Source: Gloeobacter morelensis MG652769
GTDB lineage: Bacteria > Cyanobacteriota > Cyanobacteriia > Gloeobacterales > Gloeobacteraceae
Assembly: GCF_021018745.1 (NCBI RefSeq)
Contig: NZ_CP063845.1
Coordinates: forward strand, 4,650,001 to 4,714,000
Reading direction: 5' to 3'
DNA: 64,000 bases
Below the pieces are notes generated by a model. That model saw only the letters and a program-made list of their open reading frames with translations. It searched no databases and was not told where the DNA came from. Position 1 is the first letter of the stretch. Every line of letters starts with the position of its first letter. The position numbers were made by a program, and so were the translations under genes. Below are positions 8,279-17,923 of the stretch, piece after piece.

Positions 8279-11230
8279 GTGACTCAGACCCCCGTCGACT
8301 ACAAGCAGACCGTCCGCACACCCAAGACGGATTTTCCGATGCGGGCGAACGCCGCGAACCGCGAGGTCGAGATTCAGCGGTTCTGGGAAGAGCGGGGCAT
8401 CTACGGGCGTCTTGCCCAGGAAAACCCCGGCGAAGTGTTTATCCTGCACGACGGGCCGCCCTACGCCAACGGCGATCTGCACATCGGCCATGCCCTCAAC
8501 AAGATCCTCAAGGACATCATCAACCGCTACCAGCTGCTGCAGGGGAGGCGGGTGCGCTACGTACCCGGCTGGGACTGCCACGGGCTGCCGATTGAATTAA
8601 AAGTGCTGCAGGATCTTCCCCAGGCGGAGCGCTCGCAGTTGACGCCCCTCGAGGTGCGCACGCGGGCGCGCGATTTCGCCCAGCGCACTGTGCAGTCGCA
8701 GTGCGCGAGCTTCAAGCGCTACGGCGTCTGGGGCGACTGGGATCATCCGTACCTCACCTTGCAGCCGGAGTACGAGGCGGCCCAGATCGGTGTTTTCGGA
8801 AAGATGGCCCTCAAGGGCTACATCTACCGGGGTCTCAAACCCGTCCACTGGAGCCCCAGTTCGCAGACCGCCCTGGCGGAGGCGGAACTGGAATACCCCA
8901 CCAAAGACGACGGCAGCCCCGCCCACACCTCCCGCTCGGTCTACGTCAAGTTCCCGCTTATCTCCATCGCGGCACCCGAGACCGCTGCGGTGATGGCCGC
9001 CGAACTGTTGCCGCGCCTGAGCGCTTTTCATGACCGCGAGGAGGAACTCGTCGATGCGCTGTTGGGCGAGCGCGACGACCTTCCCGAAATTGCCGTAGCC
9101 ATCTGGACCACAACTCCCTGGACGCTGCCGGGCAACCTGGCGGTGGCGCTCAACGGCGAACTCGACTACGCCCTGGTAGAAAGCGACGAGCACGGTCTGC
9201 TCATCGTCGCGGCCGAGCTGGTGGAGCGACTGGCAGGGACGCTCGCCACCCGCTTTGAGACGATTGCCACCTTCAAAGGCCGCGAACTGGAGGGCAGCCT
9301 CTGTACCCATCCGCTCTACAAGCGCACCAGCCCGATCGTCCTGGGCGATCATGTCACCACCGAGTCGGGCACAGGAGCGGTGCACACCGCCCCCGGCCAC
9401 GGCAGCGAGGATTTTGAGCTGGCCCAGCGCTACAACCTCGGGGTGCTCTCGCCGGTGGACGATTACGGCCGCTTCACCCGCGAGGCGGACACGGACCGGC
9501 GCGAACCCCTGCCGGTCTTTGCAGGCAAAGCGGTGCTCAGCGACGGCAACCAGGTGGTCATCGAAGCGCTCAGCGCGGCGGGAGCGCTGCTCAAAGAAGA
9601 AGCCTACGTTCACAAATATCCCTACGACTGGCGCACCAAAAAACCGACTATCTTTCGGGCCACCACCCAGTGGTTCGCCTCGGTCTCCGATTTTCGCCCC
9701 CAGGCCCTGGGGGCTATCGCCCAGACCGAGTGGATCCCCGCCAGCGGCGAGAACCGGATCACCGCCATGGTGGCCGGGCGCAACGACTGGTGCATCTCCC
9801 GCCAGCGCGCCTGGGGTTTGCCGATTCCGGCCTTTTACTGCGAAAACTGCGCCAACGTTCTACTCACCCAGGAATCGGTCGAAGCGGTGCAGGCGGCCGT
9901 GCGCGTCCACGGTTCGGATATTTGGTGGCAAAAAGAAGCAAGCGAGCTGCTTCCCCCGGGGATCGCCTGCGCCCACTGCGGCGGCACCACCTTTCGCAAA
10001 GAAAAAGACATCATGGACGTCTGGTTCGACTCGGGTTCTTCGTGGGCCGGGGTGCTGGGCAGGCGGCCGGAGTTGCACTATCCGGCCGATGTCTACCTCG
10101 AAGGATCCGACCAGCACCGCGGCTGGTTCCAGTCGAGCCTGCTCACCTGTGTGGCCACCGAGGGCACTGCTCCTTATAAAACCGTGATCACCCACGGCTT
10201 CACCCTCGATGAGCACGGCCGCAAGATGTCCAAGTCCCTGGGCAACGTCGTGGACCCGAAACTGGTGATCGAAGGCGGAGTGAACCAGAAGCAGCACCCC
10301 GCCTACGGGGCGGACGTGTTGCGCCTCTGGGTCGCCTCGGTCGATTACACCAGCGACCAGTTGCTCGGCCCCAGCGTACTTGCCCAGACCGCCGAGGTCT
10401 ACCGCAAGATCCGCAACACGGCGCGCTACTTGCTGGGCAGCCTCAACGACTTCGTGCCGGAGCGCGACCTGGTGGCCTTCGATTCGCTGGGTGAAGTGGA
10501 TCAATACCTCCTGCACCGCCTGAGTGTGGTGCACCTCGAAGTCACCCAGGCTTTTGAAAGTTACCAGTTCTCGCGCTTCTTCCAGGCCATCCAGAACTTT
10601 TGTGTGGCGGATCTGTCGAATTTTTATCTGGATATTTCCAAAGACCGCCTCTACATCAGCGCCGAAAATTCCCTGCGCCGCCGCAGCTGCCAGACGGTGC
10701 TCTACTACGTGCTCGAAAGCCTCGCCCGGCTGATTGCCCCGGTACTGCCGCACATGGCGGAGGATATCTGGCAATATCTGCCCTACCCCAAAAGCGACGC
10801 TTCGGTGTTCGAGGCAGGTTGGCCGGTCGACCACTCCCAGTGGTTCCAGCCGCTCACAGTCGAGCGCTGGCCAGGGCTGATTGCCCTGCGCGACCGGGTG
10901 AACATCGCCCTCGAAGCCGCCCGCAACGCCAAACGCATCGGCTCCTCGCTAGAAGCCAAAATTCGACTTTACGTCGAAGACCCGGCCCTGGCGGACGAAC
11001 TGGCCCGCCAAAATGACCAGTTGCGCTATTTGTTCATCGTCTCGCAGGTGGAGTTGCTGGAGGTTCCCCCGGCCGGGATGCCCGCCGAAGCGGGGGTAGT
11101 GGTCGAGGTTCTGGAAGCGGACGGCAAAAAGTGCGAACGCTGCTGGAACTATTCGGTCCACGTTGGCGAGGATGCCGAGCACCCGACTTTGTGCGAGCGG
11201 TGCGTCCTGGCCCTGAACGGGGCGTTCTAA
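8279..11230 (+). CDS. ileS: Isoleucine--tRNA ligase
   Basis: Cytoplasmic class I aminoacyl-tRNA synthetase charging tRNA-Ile. 983 residues from the GTG at 8279, chosen because an AGGA sequence lies about 10 bases upstream; a TTG at 8261 would add 6 residues. It has the HIGH motif (GDLHIGHALNK, about residue 67), an internal CP1 editing domain containing WTTTPWTLPGN and the GTGAVHTAPGHG region, KMSKS (about residue 648), and a C-terminal zinc finger with two CX2C pairs (CERC ... CERC). Length fits bacterial IleRS. The next gene starts 3 bases after the stop, suggesting co-transcription. Confidence 0.97.
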   Translation: MTQTPVDYKQTVRTPKTDFPMRANAANREVEIQRFWEERGIYGRLAQENPGEVFILHDGPPYANGDLHIGHALNKILKDIINRYQLLQGRRVRYVPGWDCHGLPIELKVLQDLPQAERSQLTPLEVRTRARDFAQRTVQSQCASFKRYGVWGDWDHPYLTLQPEYEAAQIGVFGKMALKGYIYRGLKPVHWSPSSQTALAEAELEYPTKDDGSPAHTSRSVYVKFPLISIAAPETAAVMAAELLPRLSAFHDREEELVDALLGERDDLPEIAVAIWTTTPWTLPGNLAVALNGELDYALVESDEHGLLIVAAELVERLAGTLATRFETIATFKGRELEGSLCTHPLYKRTSPIVLGDHVTTESGTGAVHTAPGHGSEDFELAQRYNLGVLSPVDDYGRFTREADTDRREPLPVFAGKAVLSDGNQVVIEALSAAGALLKEEAYVHKYPYDWRTKKPTIFRATTQWFASVSDFRPQALGAIAQTEWIPASGENRITAMVAGRNDWCISRQRAWGLPIPAFYCENCANVLLTQESVEAVQAAVRVHGSDIWWQKEASELLPPGIACAHCGGTTFRKEKDIMDVWFDSGSSWAGVLGRRPELHYPADVYLEGSDQHRGWFQSSLLTCVATEGTAPYKTVITHGFTLDEHGRKMSKSLGNVVDPKLVIEGGVNQKQHPAYGADVLRLWVASVDYTSDQLLGPSVLAQTAEVYRKIRNTARYLLGSLNDFVPERDLVAFDSLGEVDQYLLHRLSVVHLEVTQAFESYQFSRFFQAIQNFCVADLSNFYLDISKDRLYISAENSLRRRSCQTVLYYVLESLARLIAPVLPHMAEDIWQYLPYPKSDASVFEAGWPVDHSQWFQPLTVERWPGLIALRDRVNIALEAARNAKRIGSSLEAKIRLYVEDPALADELARQNDQLRYLFIVSQVELLEVPPAGMPAEAGVVVEVLEADGKKCERCWNYSVHVGEDAEHPTLCERCVLALNGAF

Positions 11231-11233
11231 ATC

Positions 11234-12130
11234 ATGTCCGGCCGGGTCTGGGCGGTCCTGGTCAACTGGTGCAACGACAGCGACACGCTGCGGGCGGTCG
11301 ATTCACTGATGGCCCAGTATCTGAGGCCGGAGGTGATCGTCGTGGACAACGCCTCGCCGGGCGGCTCGGAAGAGCGGCTGCGCGTGGCGCTCGCCGGACG
11401 TGCCACCGTACTGCAAAGCGGAGCAAACCTGGGCTGGGCGGGCGGCTGCAACGTCGGGATCCGTCAGGCACTTGAGCGGGAGGCCAGGTATGTGTGGCTA
11501 TTTAACAACGACGCCACTGCCCATCCGGCCGCCCTGGCCGCCCTGGTGGATGCTGCCGAGAGCCATCCGGACGCGGCCGCCTGCGGGTCGCTGATTTACG
11601 AACAAGATCGCCCGGAAGTGGTCTGGTTTGCCGGCGGGGCGGTCTCGCTCTGGCGGGGGGTCACATGGCATGTCGGTCGCGGCCAGACCGATCGCGGCCA
11701 GTTTGGCGGCCCGCCCCGGCCGGTGGCGTTTTTGACCGGCTGCAGCCTGCTGGTGCGCCGCGCCGCCTTCGAGCAGGTTGGGCTGCTACCTGAAAAGTAT
11801 TTTCTATACTTTGAGGATGTCGATTGGTGCCTGCAGGCCCGCCGCCGGGGCTACCGGCTATTGTTCGTCCCCGGGGCGCACGTCTGGCACCGCGAGGGTT
11901 CTTCAGCGCGCGGTGCCGACGGCCTCTCACCCACCCACGCCTACTACGACGCTCGCAACAATCTTTACTTTATCGACCGCTGGTGCAGCCCACTGCAGCG
12001 CATCACCGCCCGCGCCAACTTCGCAGTGCGCATCGTCGGTAAGGTCAGCTTGTGGTCTTTGTTGCGCCGTCGGGAACGGGTGCTCGTCGCATCGCTTCTA
12101 GCTGGAGTGCGCGATTACTATCAACCATGA
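11234..12130 (+). CDS. Family 2 glycosyltransferase (rhamnosyltransferase-like)
   Basis: 298-residue GT-A fold enzyme that probably adds a sugar to a cell-surface polysaccharide or glycan. It shows VLVNWCNDSDTL at the N-terminus, VIVVDNASPGGSE, the donor-binding region GWAGGCNVGIRQA, the DXD-like FNNDATA (about residue 92), FLTGCSLLVRRAAFEQVG, and YFEDVDWCLQARRRG with the catalytic-base ED pair. These are hallmarks of the WbbL-type subfamily. It follows ileS by 3 bases, an odd partner with no obvious functional link. Confidence 0.85.
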   Translation: MSGRVWAVLVNWCNDSDTLRAVDSLMAQYLRPEVIVVDNASPGGSEERLRVALAGRATVLQSGANLGWAGGCNVGIRQALEREARYVWLFNNDATAHPAALAALVDAAESHPDAAACGSLIYEQDRPEVVWFAGGAVSLWRGVTWHVGRGQTDRGQFGGPPRPVAFLTGCSLLVRRAAFEQVGLLPEKYFLYFEDVDWCLQARRRGYRLLFVPGAHVWHREGSSARGADGLSPTHAYYDARNNLYFIDRWCSPLQRITARANFAVRIVGKVSLWSLLRRRERVLVASLLAGVRDYYQP

Positions 12131-12322
12131 CCGCAGGAACGTCGAGCGCTAACGGCTGCGCTCCGACACCGCTGCGGGCGGTGCTCTCATGCCTGTGGGG
12201 GCTTACAGATTCGCCATCCCCCCCCTAAAAAACCGGGTGTCCTGTTGCCGGGGCACAGAACCGGGCGGTGCGCTCAGGCCGCACAACCGCAGCAGGTGGC
12301 AGGCGACTCTAGAGGTGGAAGC

Positions 12323-15016
12323 ATGTCCAGTAATTCCCAAGATCAAGGCGGTACCGGCGGCACCCCGCCGCAACCGGACGATAAACAGCATCCCGACGTG
12401 AGTTTGGGCATGCGGGACCGCTTCCCCCTCGGTCAACAGGGGGAAGAAACCGCGGTGTTCGGTCGGCGTGGACTGGGGGGACCGGCCCGGGTGTTCGACG
12501 GCCGCAACAAATATGAAGAAGTCGACGCAAAGCTGCAGGGCGACAGGGAGCGTGAGGCGACCCTCAAGCAGGAGAAACAGGAAGTTATCAACCGGGCGAG
12601 CGCCAACTTGAACCTGACGAGCGTTGGTCTGTCCTTCGGCAACTACCTGGACGCCCGCAAAGCCGGAGACGGGGACGAGGCGACCGGCCATCTGCTCAAT
12701 TCGAGCGGCCGGGTGATGAATACCCTGGGCTATCGGGGGACCGACCTGCGCAACCCGACGCTCAACATGAACCCCTGGACCGCCAAACCTTCCGATGAAG
12801 TCAAATCGATCACCGGCACCGGCGGCGGCTCGCTTTTTATGGGGCTGGGCGACGGCTTTCGGGCCCACGACGCTTTCTCTGAAGGCAACTATGTTCGGGG
12901 AGCGGCCTACACAGGCTCCTCGGCGGCTTACACCACGCTGGGGGTCGGTAAACTAGCCGCCCAGGGCGCCAAGAACAACGCCCCCGGCCTGGCCAACACG
13001 ATCGCCAACGTTCTTGGCCGCACTGGAGATGTGGCCAAGAATGCCGCCCACGTCGAAGGGCTCGGCTACGGGGTGGGCAGTCTGGCCAACATCGGCGTGG
13101 GCATCAGCGAACTGACCGACGGCCAGTGGAACGGCAAAGACGTCGAAGCGGGCCTGCGCATCGCCGACGGCATCGGCAGCGGCATCAAGGCCGGCGCCCA
13201 GTTCATCCAGGCGGGCACGATGCCCGCCTGGGCGACTTCGGGCGTTGCCAAGGTCGGTCAGGTAGCTTCTAAAGTGCCTCTGTCCGGGGTGCTGGGGCAA
13301 CTCGGGGCCGGGGCGGCGGCGGTGGCGGCCTCGCCGGTGGTGGGCACCGCTGCGGCGATCTACACCGGCGGCCAACTGCTGGTGGGCGATGCGATGGACG
13401 AGACGATCGGTGCGCTCTGGAACGGCGTGGTGGTCGGGGGCGGCGGTGCCGTCGTCGAGGGCGTCGTCGATGCGGTGGGTGCTGTGGACCTGAGCGACGG
13501 CCTGGGCTGGGACGACGGCCAGGCGGCCCTGGGGCAGCTGCAGGAGGTCGGCAGCGATCTGCAGACCGCCGGAGCGACGATGTGGGAGGACTTGAAGGTG
13601 GCGGGGGAGCACGCCGGCGAGAACTTCATGGGCCGCATGGAGTTTCTGCGCGACGCCGGGGACTTCGTCGCCGGCGGCCTCGATGAGACCGTCGCCGCCT
13701 TCGGGGTCAACAGCATCGCAGCCGGGCAGCAGTTGTGGACTGACGGCTCAGAAGCGCTCGACGCAGTGCAGCAGGGGGATTGGGGCGGTGCCTGGCAGCA
13801 GGTGCAGGAGGGGCTCGGCGGTGCCTGGCAGGACTTAACCAATGGCGATACTTATCTGGCGGCGGCGGCGGATGTTCAGCAGGACAACCAGAACCTGCTC
13901 GACTTTGGTGCCCAGGCCATCGATACTGTCGGCAATTTTCTATCCGGCCTCAACCCCTTCGCCGATCCACAGCCCGCCCCGGCCGATCCACAGCCGGTCG
14001 AACCGGTGCCCGCACCGGAGCCTGTGGCTGTGGAGGACCCGCCGCCGAGCACTGCGACCGACGACCCGGGCGGCGATCCGGCTGACGATTCAACCAGCGA
14101 TTCAACCACCGATCCGACGGGCGATCAAACCACCAATCCGGCCGCTGATCCAACCGGTTTGATCGAGCCGCAGCCCGAACCCCTCCCGTCGGTCGAGCCG
14201 CAGCCCGAACCTGAACCCGCACCGGTTCCCGCGCCGACGGACCGGACCGCACCGGTGGTTCCGGCGCCGCAACCTACTCCTGCTCCGGTGCCAGTGGCTC
14301 CGACGCCGGAGCAACTGGCCGACCCCGACACCAACCTGAGCGAACTGGTCGAAAGTGGTGTGATCACCGAGGCGGAGCGGGCGGAGGCACTATTGGATGA
14401 AGCCCGCAATCGCCTGGAGGCGGATGAGGCGCTTCGCGAAGGCACCCCACCCGGTGCGCAGCAGCTGGGGGATGGTGTCGAGGACGCAAACGGTCTCCAA
14501 GATCCGCAACTGCCCGACGGCGAGCAGCCGGCAGCTGCGGGCGATGAGCCGGCAAATCCCGAAGGCCAGAGCCCGGAATATTTCTTCGACGACGGTTTTA
14601 CCCTGCCCACCGAAACACTCGAAAATACTGAAGCCGAAGCGTCGGCGGATCTGCTCGAAGCGCCCGTCCAGGATTTTGGCTTCAGCGAGGACCCGGAGGC
14701 TCTGCAGGACAGTTTCGAACCGGTAACGGACGATCCTGCGGGCTGGTGGGAGCCGCAGCCTGGGCAAACTGGCGAAGAGACCTTCCAGAGCGATCCTGAG
14801 GCGCAACTGCTGGAGCAGCAGGCCGAAGAACAAGCAGCGCAACAGCAGGCGGAACTCGAAGCCCAGCAAGCAGCAGCAGCAGAAGAAGCCAGGTTGCAGG
14901 CGGAGGAGGAAGCGAGGCTTCAAGCCGAAGAAGAAGCGCGCATCGCGGCCGAAGAAGAGGCGGCCCGATTGGCGGAGGAAGAAGCCCTCGCCGCCGAATC
15001 CGAAGAAGCGGCGTAG
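12323..15016 (+). CDS. Large low-complexity protein of unknown function (897 aa)
   Basis: Start chosen at the ATG at 12323 because AGAGGTGG lies just upstream; the open frame extends 26 codons further 5'. There is no signal peptide. Residues 1-120 are polar. About 150-440 is Gly/Ala-rich with alternating hydrophobic stretches (for example GQLGAGAAAVAASPVVGTAA) that could enter a membrane. About 440-540 is helical. About 560-700 is Pro/Glu/Asp/Thr-rich with repeats such as SDSTTDPTGDQTT and QPEPLPSVEPQPEPEP. The last 90 residues are a Gln/Glu/Ala coiled-coil-like run of EEEAR/LQAEEEAR units. No family is recognised. The layout recalls scaffold or secreted effector proteins, but nothing proves that. 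Confidence 0.7.
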   Translation: MSSNSQDQGGTGGTPPQPDDKQHPDVSLGMRDRFPLGQQGEETAVFGRRGLGGPARVFDGRNKYEEVDAKLQGDREREATLKQEKQEVINRASANLNLTSVGLSFGNYLDARKAGDGDEATGHLLNSSGRVMNTLGYRGTDLRNPTLNMNPWTAKPSDEVKSITGTGGGSLFMGLGDGFRAHDAFSEGNYVRGAAYTGSSAAYTTLGVGKLAAQGAKNNAPGLANTIANVLGRTGDVAKNAAHVEGLGYGVGSLANIGVGISELTDGQWNGKDVEAGLRIADGIGSGIKAGAQFIQAGTMPAWATSGVAKVGQVASKVPLSGVLGQLGAGAAAVAASPVVGTAAAIYTGGQLLVGDAMDETIGALWNGVVVGGGGAVVEGVVDAVGAVDLSDGLGWDDGQAALGQLQEVGSDLQTAGATMWEDLKVAGEHAGENFMGRMEFLRDAGDFVAGGLDETVAAFGVNSIAAGQQLWTDGSEALDAVQQGDWGGAWQQVQEGLGGAWQDLTNGDTYLAAAADVQQDNQNLLDFGAQAIDTVGNFLSGLNPFADPQPAPADPQPVEPVPAPEPVAVEDPPPSTATDDPGGDPADDSTSDSTTDPTGDQTTNPAADPTGLIEPQPEPLPSVEPQPEPEPAPVPAPTDRTAPVVPAPQPTPAPVPVAPTPEQLADPDTNLSELVESGVITEAERAEALLDEARNRLEADEALREGTPPGAQQLGDGVEDANGLQDPQLPDGEQPAAAGDEPANPEGQSPEYFFDDGFTLPTETLENTEAEASADLLEAPVQDFGFSEDPEALQDSFEPVTDDPAGWWEPQPGQTGEETFQSDPEAQLLEQQAEEQAAQQQAELEAQQAAAAEEARLQAEEEARLQAEEEARIAAEEEAARLAEEEALAAESEEAA

Positions 15017-15025
15017 TGCGTCTAT

Positions 15026-16468
15026 CTACCCCAGCACCAGCCCGCTGCGGGCCGGCAGGCTCAATTCCAGATGCCCTTCGGCGGCTTCCACCTGGCCGGG
15101 ACCAAAGAGCACTTTTTCCGGGTAGGTTTGCCCAGGAGCTTCGAGGGTGACGCGCGCCGGTTCGGTCCCGGCGTTGACGGCCACCAGCAGCACTTGCGCC
15201 TCCAGGCGGCGCTCGAAGACATAGCACTGGCCGGAGGCATAGACGCTTCTGTAGTTACCGATACGCAGCGCCTCGTGGCGGTGGCGCAGGGCAATCAAGT
15301 CGCGGTGCAGCGCGAGCAGTTCGTTATTCCACTGCGATTCGGGAGGAAAACCCTGGCGCGAATCGGGATCGATGCCGCCGGGCAGGCCCACCTCGTCGCC
15401 GTAGTAGATGCTGGGCGCTCCGGGAAAAGTGAGCAACAGCAACGTCGCCAGTTCCACACTCGCGCGGTCGCCTCCGGCGATGGTCAGGACCCTGGCCGTG
15501 TCGTGGCTATCGAGCAAGTTGAGCTGCGCCAGCTGGATCTCCCAGTCGTACAGCCCCAACAATTTGTCGATCGCCTCTTTGTACTCGACGGCAAACATCG
15601 CCGGGTAGGGCCTGTAGGAACGGTCCTGCACGTACTGCACCTGGACGCGATCCCCGGCGGTAAAGGCGATGGTCGGGGCGGCAAACAGATAATTCATCAC
15701 CCCGTCGAACTGGGTACCGTCGAGCCACTGGCGGGCATCCTCCCAGATTTCGCCGACGATGTAGGCCTCGGGATTGATTGCCTTGACGCGGTCGCGAAAT
15801 TCCTGCCAGAAACCTTCCGCTTCTACGCAGGCAGGCACATCGAGGCGCCAGCCGTCGATACCCGCTTTGATCCAGTACTCGCCAATCTCCATGATGTACT
15901 CGCGCACCACCGGATTGGCATGGTTGAACTGGGGCAGGGCGCGGTTGTTGTCCCAGCAGGCATAGTTGGCGGGCTGCTCAACGTTGTAGGGCGAGAGGGG
16001 CCAGCCTTCGATCTTAAACCAGTCGAGCCACGGGGAGAGTTGACCGTTTTCAAGGATGTCGTGGAAGAAGAAAAAACCGCGGCTCGCGTGGTTAAATACA
16101 CCGTCGAGCACCACTTTGATGTCGCGGGCGTGGGCGGCATCGAGCAAGGCCTTGAACGCCTCGTTTCCTCCCAGCAGCGGATCGACTCTGTAGTAGTCGT
16201 GGGTATGGTAGCGGTGGTTACTCGCCGATTGGAATATCGGAGTGAAATAAATGGCGTTGATGCCCAGATCCGACAGATAATCGAATTTTTCGATCACCCC
16301 CCACAGATCCCCGCCTTTGTAGCCGTAGAGGGTCGGGGCGGCGGCCCAATCCTCGAAGGAGACCGCCTGCAACAGCTTTTGTTTTAACTGCTGGGTGCGG
16401 GAGAAGCGGTCCGGGAAGATTTGATAGAAGATGGCGTGCTTTACCCAGTTCGGCGTATGAATCTGCAT
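15026..16468 (-). CDS. GH13 alpha-amylase family enzyme (cyclomaltodextrinase/neopullulanase-like)
   Basis: Hydrolase or transglycosidase acting on alpha-1,4-glucans such as glycogen breakdown products. 480 residues from the ATG at 16468, chosen because AAGGAA lies 7-8 bases upstream; no signal peptide, so cytoplasmic. GH13 landmarks are FYQIFPDRF, region I VVLDGVFNHAS, region II GWRLDVP (nucleophile Asp), region III VGEIWE (acid/base Glu) and region IV LLDSHDT (transition-state Asp). YYGDEVGLPGG follows, then a C-terminal beta domain. The YQIFPDRF start and DGVFNH form favour the neopullulanase/cyclodextrinase subgroup, though it lacks the extra N-terminal domain usual there. Confidence 0.88.
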   Translation of the reverse strand: MQIHTPNWVKHAIFYQIFPDRFSRTQQLKQKLLQAVSFEDWAAAPTLYGYKGGDLWGVIEKFDYLSDLGINAIYFTPIFQSASNHRYHTHDYYRVDPLLGGNEAFKALLDAAHARDIKVVLDGVFNHASRGFFFFHDILENGQLSPWLDWFKIEGWPLSPYNVEQPANYACWDNNRALPQFNHANPVVREYIMEIGEYWIKAGIDGWRLDVPACVEAEGFWQEFRDRVKAINPEAYIVGEIWEDARQWLDGTQFDGVMNYLFAAPTIAFTAGDRVQVQYVQDRSYRPYPAMFAVEYKEAIDKLLGLYDWEIQLAQLNLLDSHDTARVLTIAGGDRASVELATLLLLTFPGAPSIYYGDEVGLPGGIDPDSRQGFPPESQWNNELLALHRDLIALRHRHEALRIGNYRSVYASGQCYVFERRLEAQVLLVAVNAGTEPARVTLEAPGQTYPEKVLFGPGQVEAAEGHLELSLPARSGLVLG

Positions 16469-16538
16469 GGATGTGTTTCCTTGAAATCTCACTTGACTCT
16501 TAAAGTTTGGACAGACTTGCCGGCACCACGGACCCCTC

Positions 16539-16680
16539 GTGATCAATCGAGAGCCGATTTTCCCCACTAGCCGCGGCCGCTTTTGCGCGCCCGAAGATTA
16601 CGGCCTGATCGCCGGCTTGCCCAGGTACATCGATCAAGGATACGTTCAGGTGTTTTGTGTCGAAACTCTCAATTGGGAGT
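16539..16680 (+). pseudogene. Relic of an esterase gene (5' part only)
   Basis: One frame reads PIFPTSRGRF, then EDYGLIAGLPRYIDQGYVQ and VFCVETLNWE. This matches, from memory, the N-terminal part of a bacterial esterase family (FPTS-GRF ... ED-GLI ... QLFCVDS). The similarity ends after about 45 codons and the rest of the roughly 250-residue protein is absent, so this is a decayed fragment between the GH13 gene and cysQ. The remainder of 16469-16840 shows nothing I can assign. Confidence 0.5.
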
Positions 16681-16840
16681 TGTTGCCCGCCCCGGGGTTA
16701 TTGCGGACCTGCTTCCGGCCCCGCTGGGCTCGTGCGTGGAGCAGGCCAACAGTGGTAGTCTGCGATCGGTTCACGCCTTTGGCGATCCGGGCCGCCTTGC
16801 CGTCCTTTGTCCGGACCACCTCTATGGAGCTTGAGGCTCG

Positions 16841-17665
16841 ATGCAAAGCTTGACACTATCTACCCAACTGATCCAGCAGGTCGTCGATCTCGCCAGACGG
16901 GCGGGAGAAGCGATTATGGAAATTTATAACCAGGCAGATGTCGGTACAGTCTACAAGGAGGACAATTCGCCCCTGACCCAGGCGGATCTGGTGTCCCACC
17001 GGCTGATTGTCGGCGAGCTGACCAAACTGACCCCGGATCTGCCCGTACTCTCCGAGGAATCCCGCTCGAAGCCCTACGAGGAGCGCCGGAGCTGGTCGCG
17101 CTTCTGGCTGGTCGACCCGATCGACGGCACCAAAGAATTCATCAAGCGCAACGGCGAATTTACCGTCAACATCGCTCTGATCGAAGACGGCGAGCCGGTG
17201 GCGGGGGTCGTCCACGCACCGGCCGTCCAGACGACCTACTGGTCGGCCCGCGGCCTGGGCGCTTTTAAGCAAATCGGTGAGGCCAAAGCCCAACCGATTC
17301 GGGCAGTCGTACCCGCGAGCACCCCGATGCTGGTGGTCGCCAGCCGTTCCCACAGCGGTGCTGAGACTGAGGCATTTCTTGCCAAACTGCGCGAACTGGG
17401 CGATATCGACGTCATCTCGATCGGCAGTTCCCTGAAACTGTGCCTGGTGGCCGAAGGGGCCGCGCACCTCTATCCGCGCTACGGCCCGACTATGGAATGG
17501 GACACCGCCGCCGCCCACAGCGTCGTGGTCGAGGCCGGCGGCACCGTCACCAATCTCAAAGGTGAAACGCTCCAGTACAACAAAGCCGACCTGCTCAATC
17601 CGTATTTTGCCGTGCTGGGCGATCTGCCCCCCGAACTGAGAGCCCAGATCGTCGAACGGCTCTGA
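16841..17665 (+). CDS. cysQ: 3'(2'),5'-bisphosphate nucleotidase (CysQ)
   Basis: Mg-dependent, lithium-sensitive-type phosphatase converting PAP to AMP, clearing the by-product of sulfate assimilation. 274 residues, the usual length. Metal-binding motifs of the inositol monophosphatase superfamily are visible: LSEES (about residue 70), WLVDPIDGTKEFI (about 89-101), and the C-terminal MEWDTAAAHSVVVEAGG. The KEFI variant after DPIDGT is typical of CysQ rather than inositol monophosphatase. A strong terminator follows. The TSUP exporter about 260 bases downstream also fits sulfur metabolism. Confidence 0.92.
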   Translation: MQSLTLSTQLIQQVVDLARRAGEAIMEIYNQADVGTVYKEDNSPLTQADLVSHRLIVGELTKLTPDLPVLSEESRSKPYEERRSWSRFWLVDPIDGTKEFIKRNGEFTVNIALIEDGEPVAGVVHAPAVQTTYWSARGLGAFKQIGEAKAQPIRAVVPASTPMLVVASRSHSGAETEAFLAKLRELGDIDVISIGSSLKLCLVAEGAAHLYPRYGPTMEWDTAAAHSVVVEAGGTVTNLKGETLQYNKADLLNPYFAVLGDLPPELRAQIVERL

Positions 17666-17684
17666 GTGTATCTGCAGTCGCTGC

Positions 17685-17720
17685 AAGCGCGGGGTGCCTT
17701 CTGACACCCCGCGCTTTTTT
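17685..17720 (+). terminator. Rho-independent terminator after cysQ
   Basis: Perfect 12-bp stem (AAGCGCGGGGTG pairing with CACCCCGCGCTT) around an 8-base loop, followed by a T-run. It lies 20 bases after the cysQ stop. Confidence 0.9.
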
Positions 17721-17923
17721 GCGGCTCGATTTGCCTGATCTATCTTTTCGAGGGATGGTTGAGCAAGCCTTAATCAATCTAATGAATCGTAACAAGCGCC
17801 AGGATTTATAGAATAACCGTGGTGTATTCTACCGAACATCTTTGTTTATCGGTGTAGAGTAACCTCAACTCTCAAGTGAGAGACTTTTCACCTTCGTTGG
17901 CTCTGTGTTGTGGAGATTGTGCC

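Noticed and set aside
15071-16387. 438-codon open frame on the plus strand
   Set aside because: Antisense to the GH13 gene, whose four conserved regions are in the minus frame.
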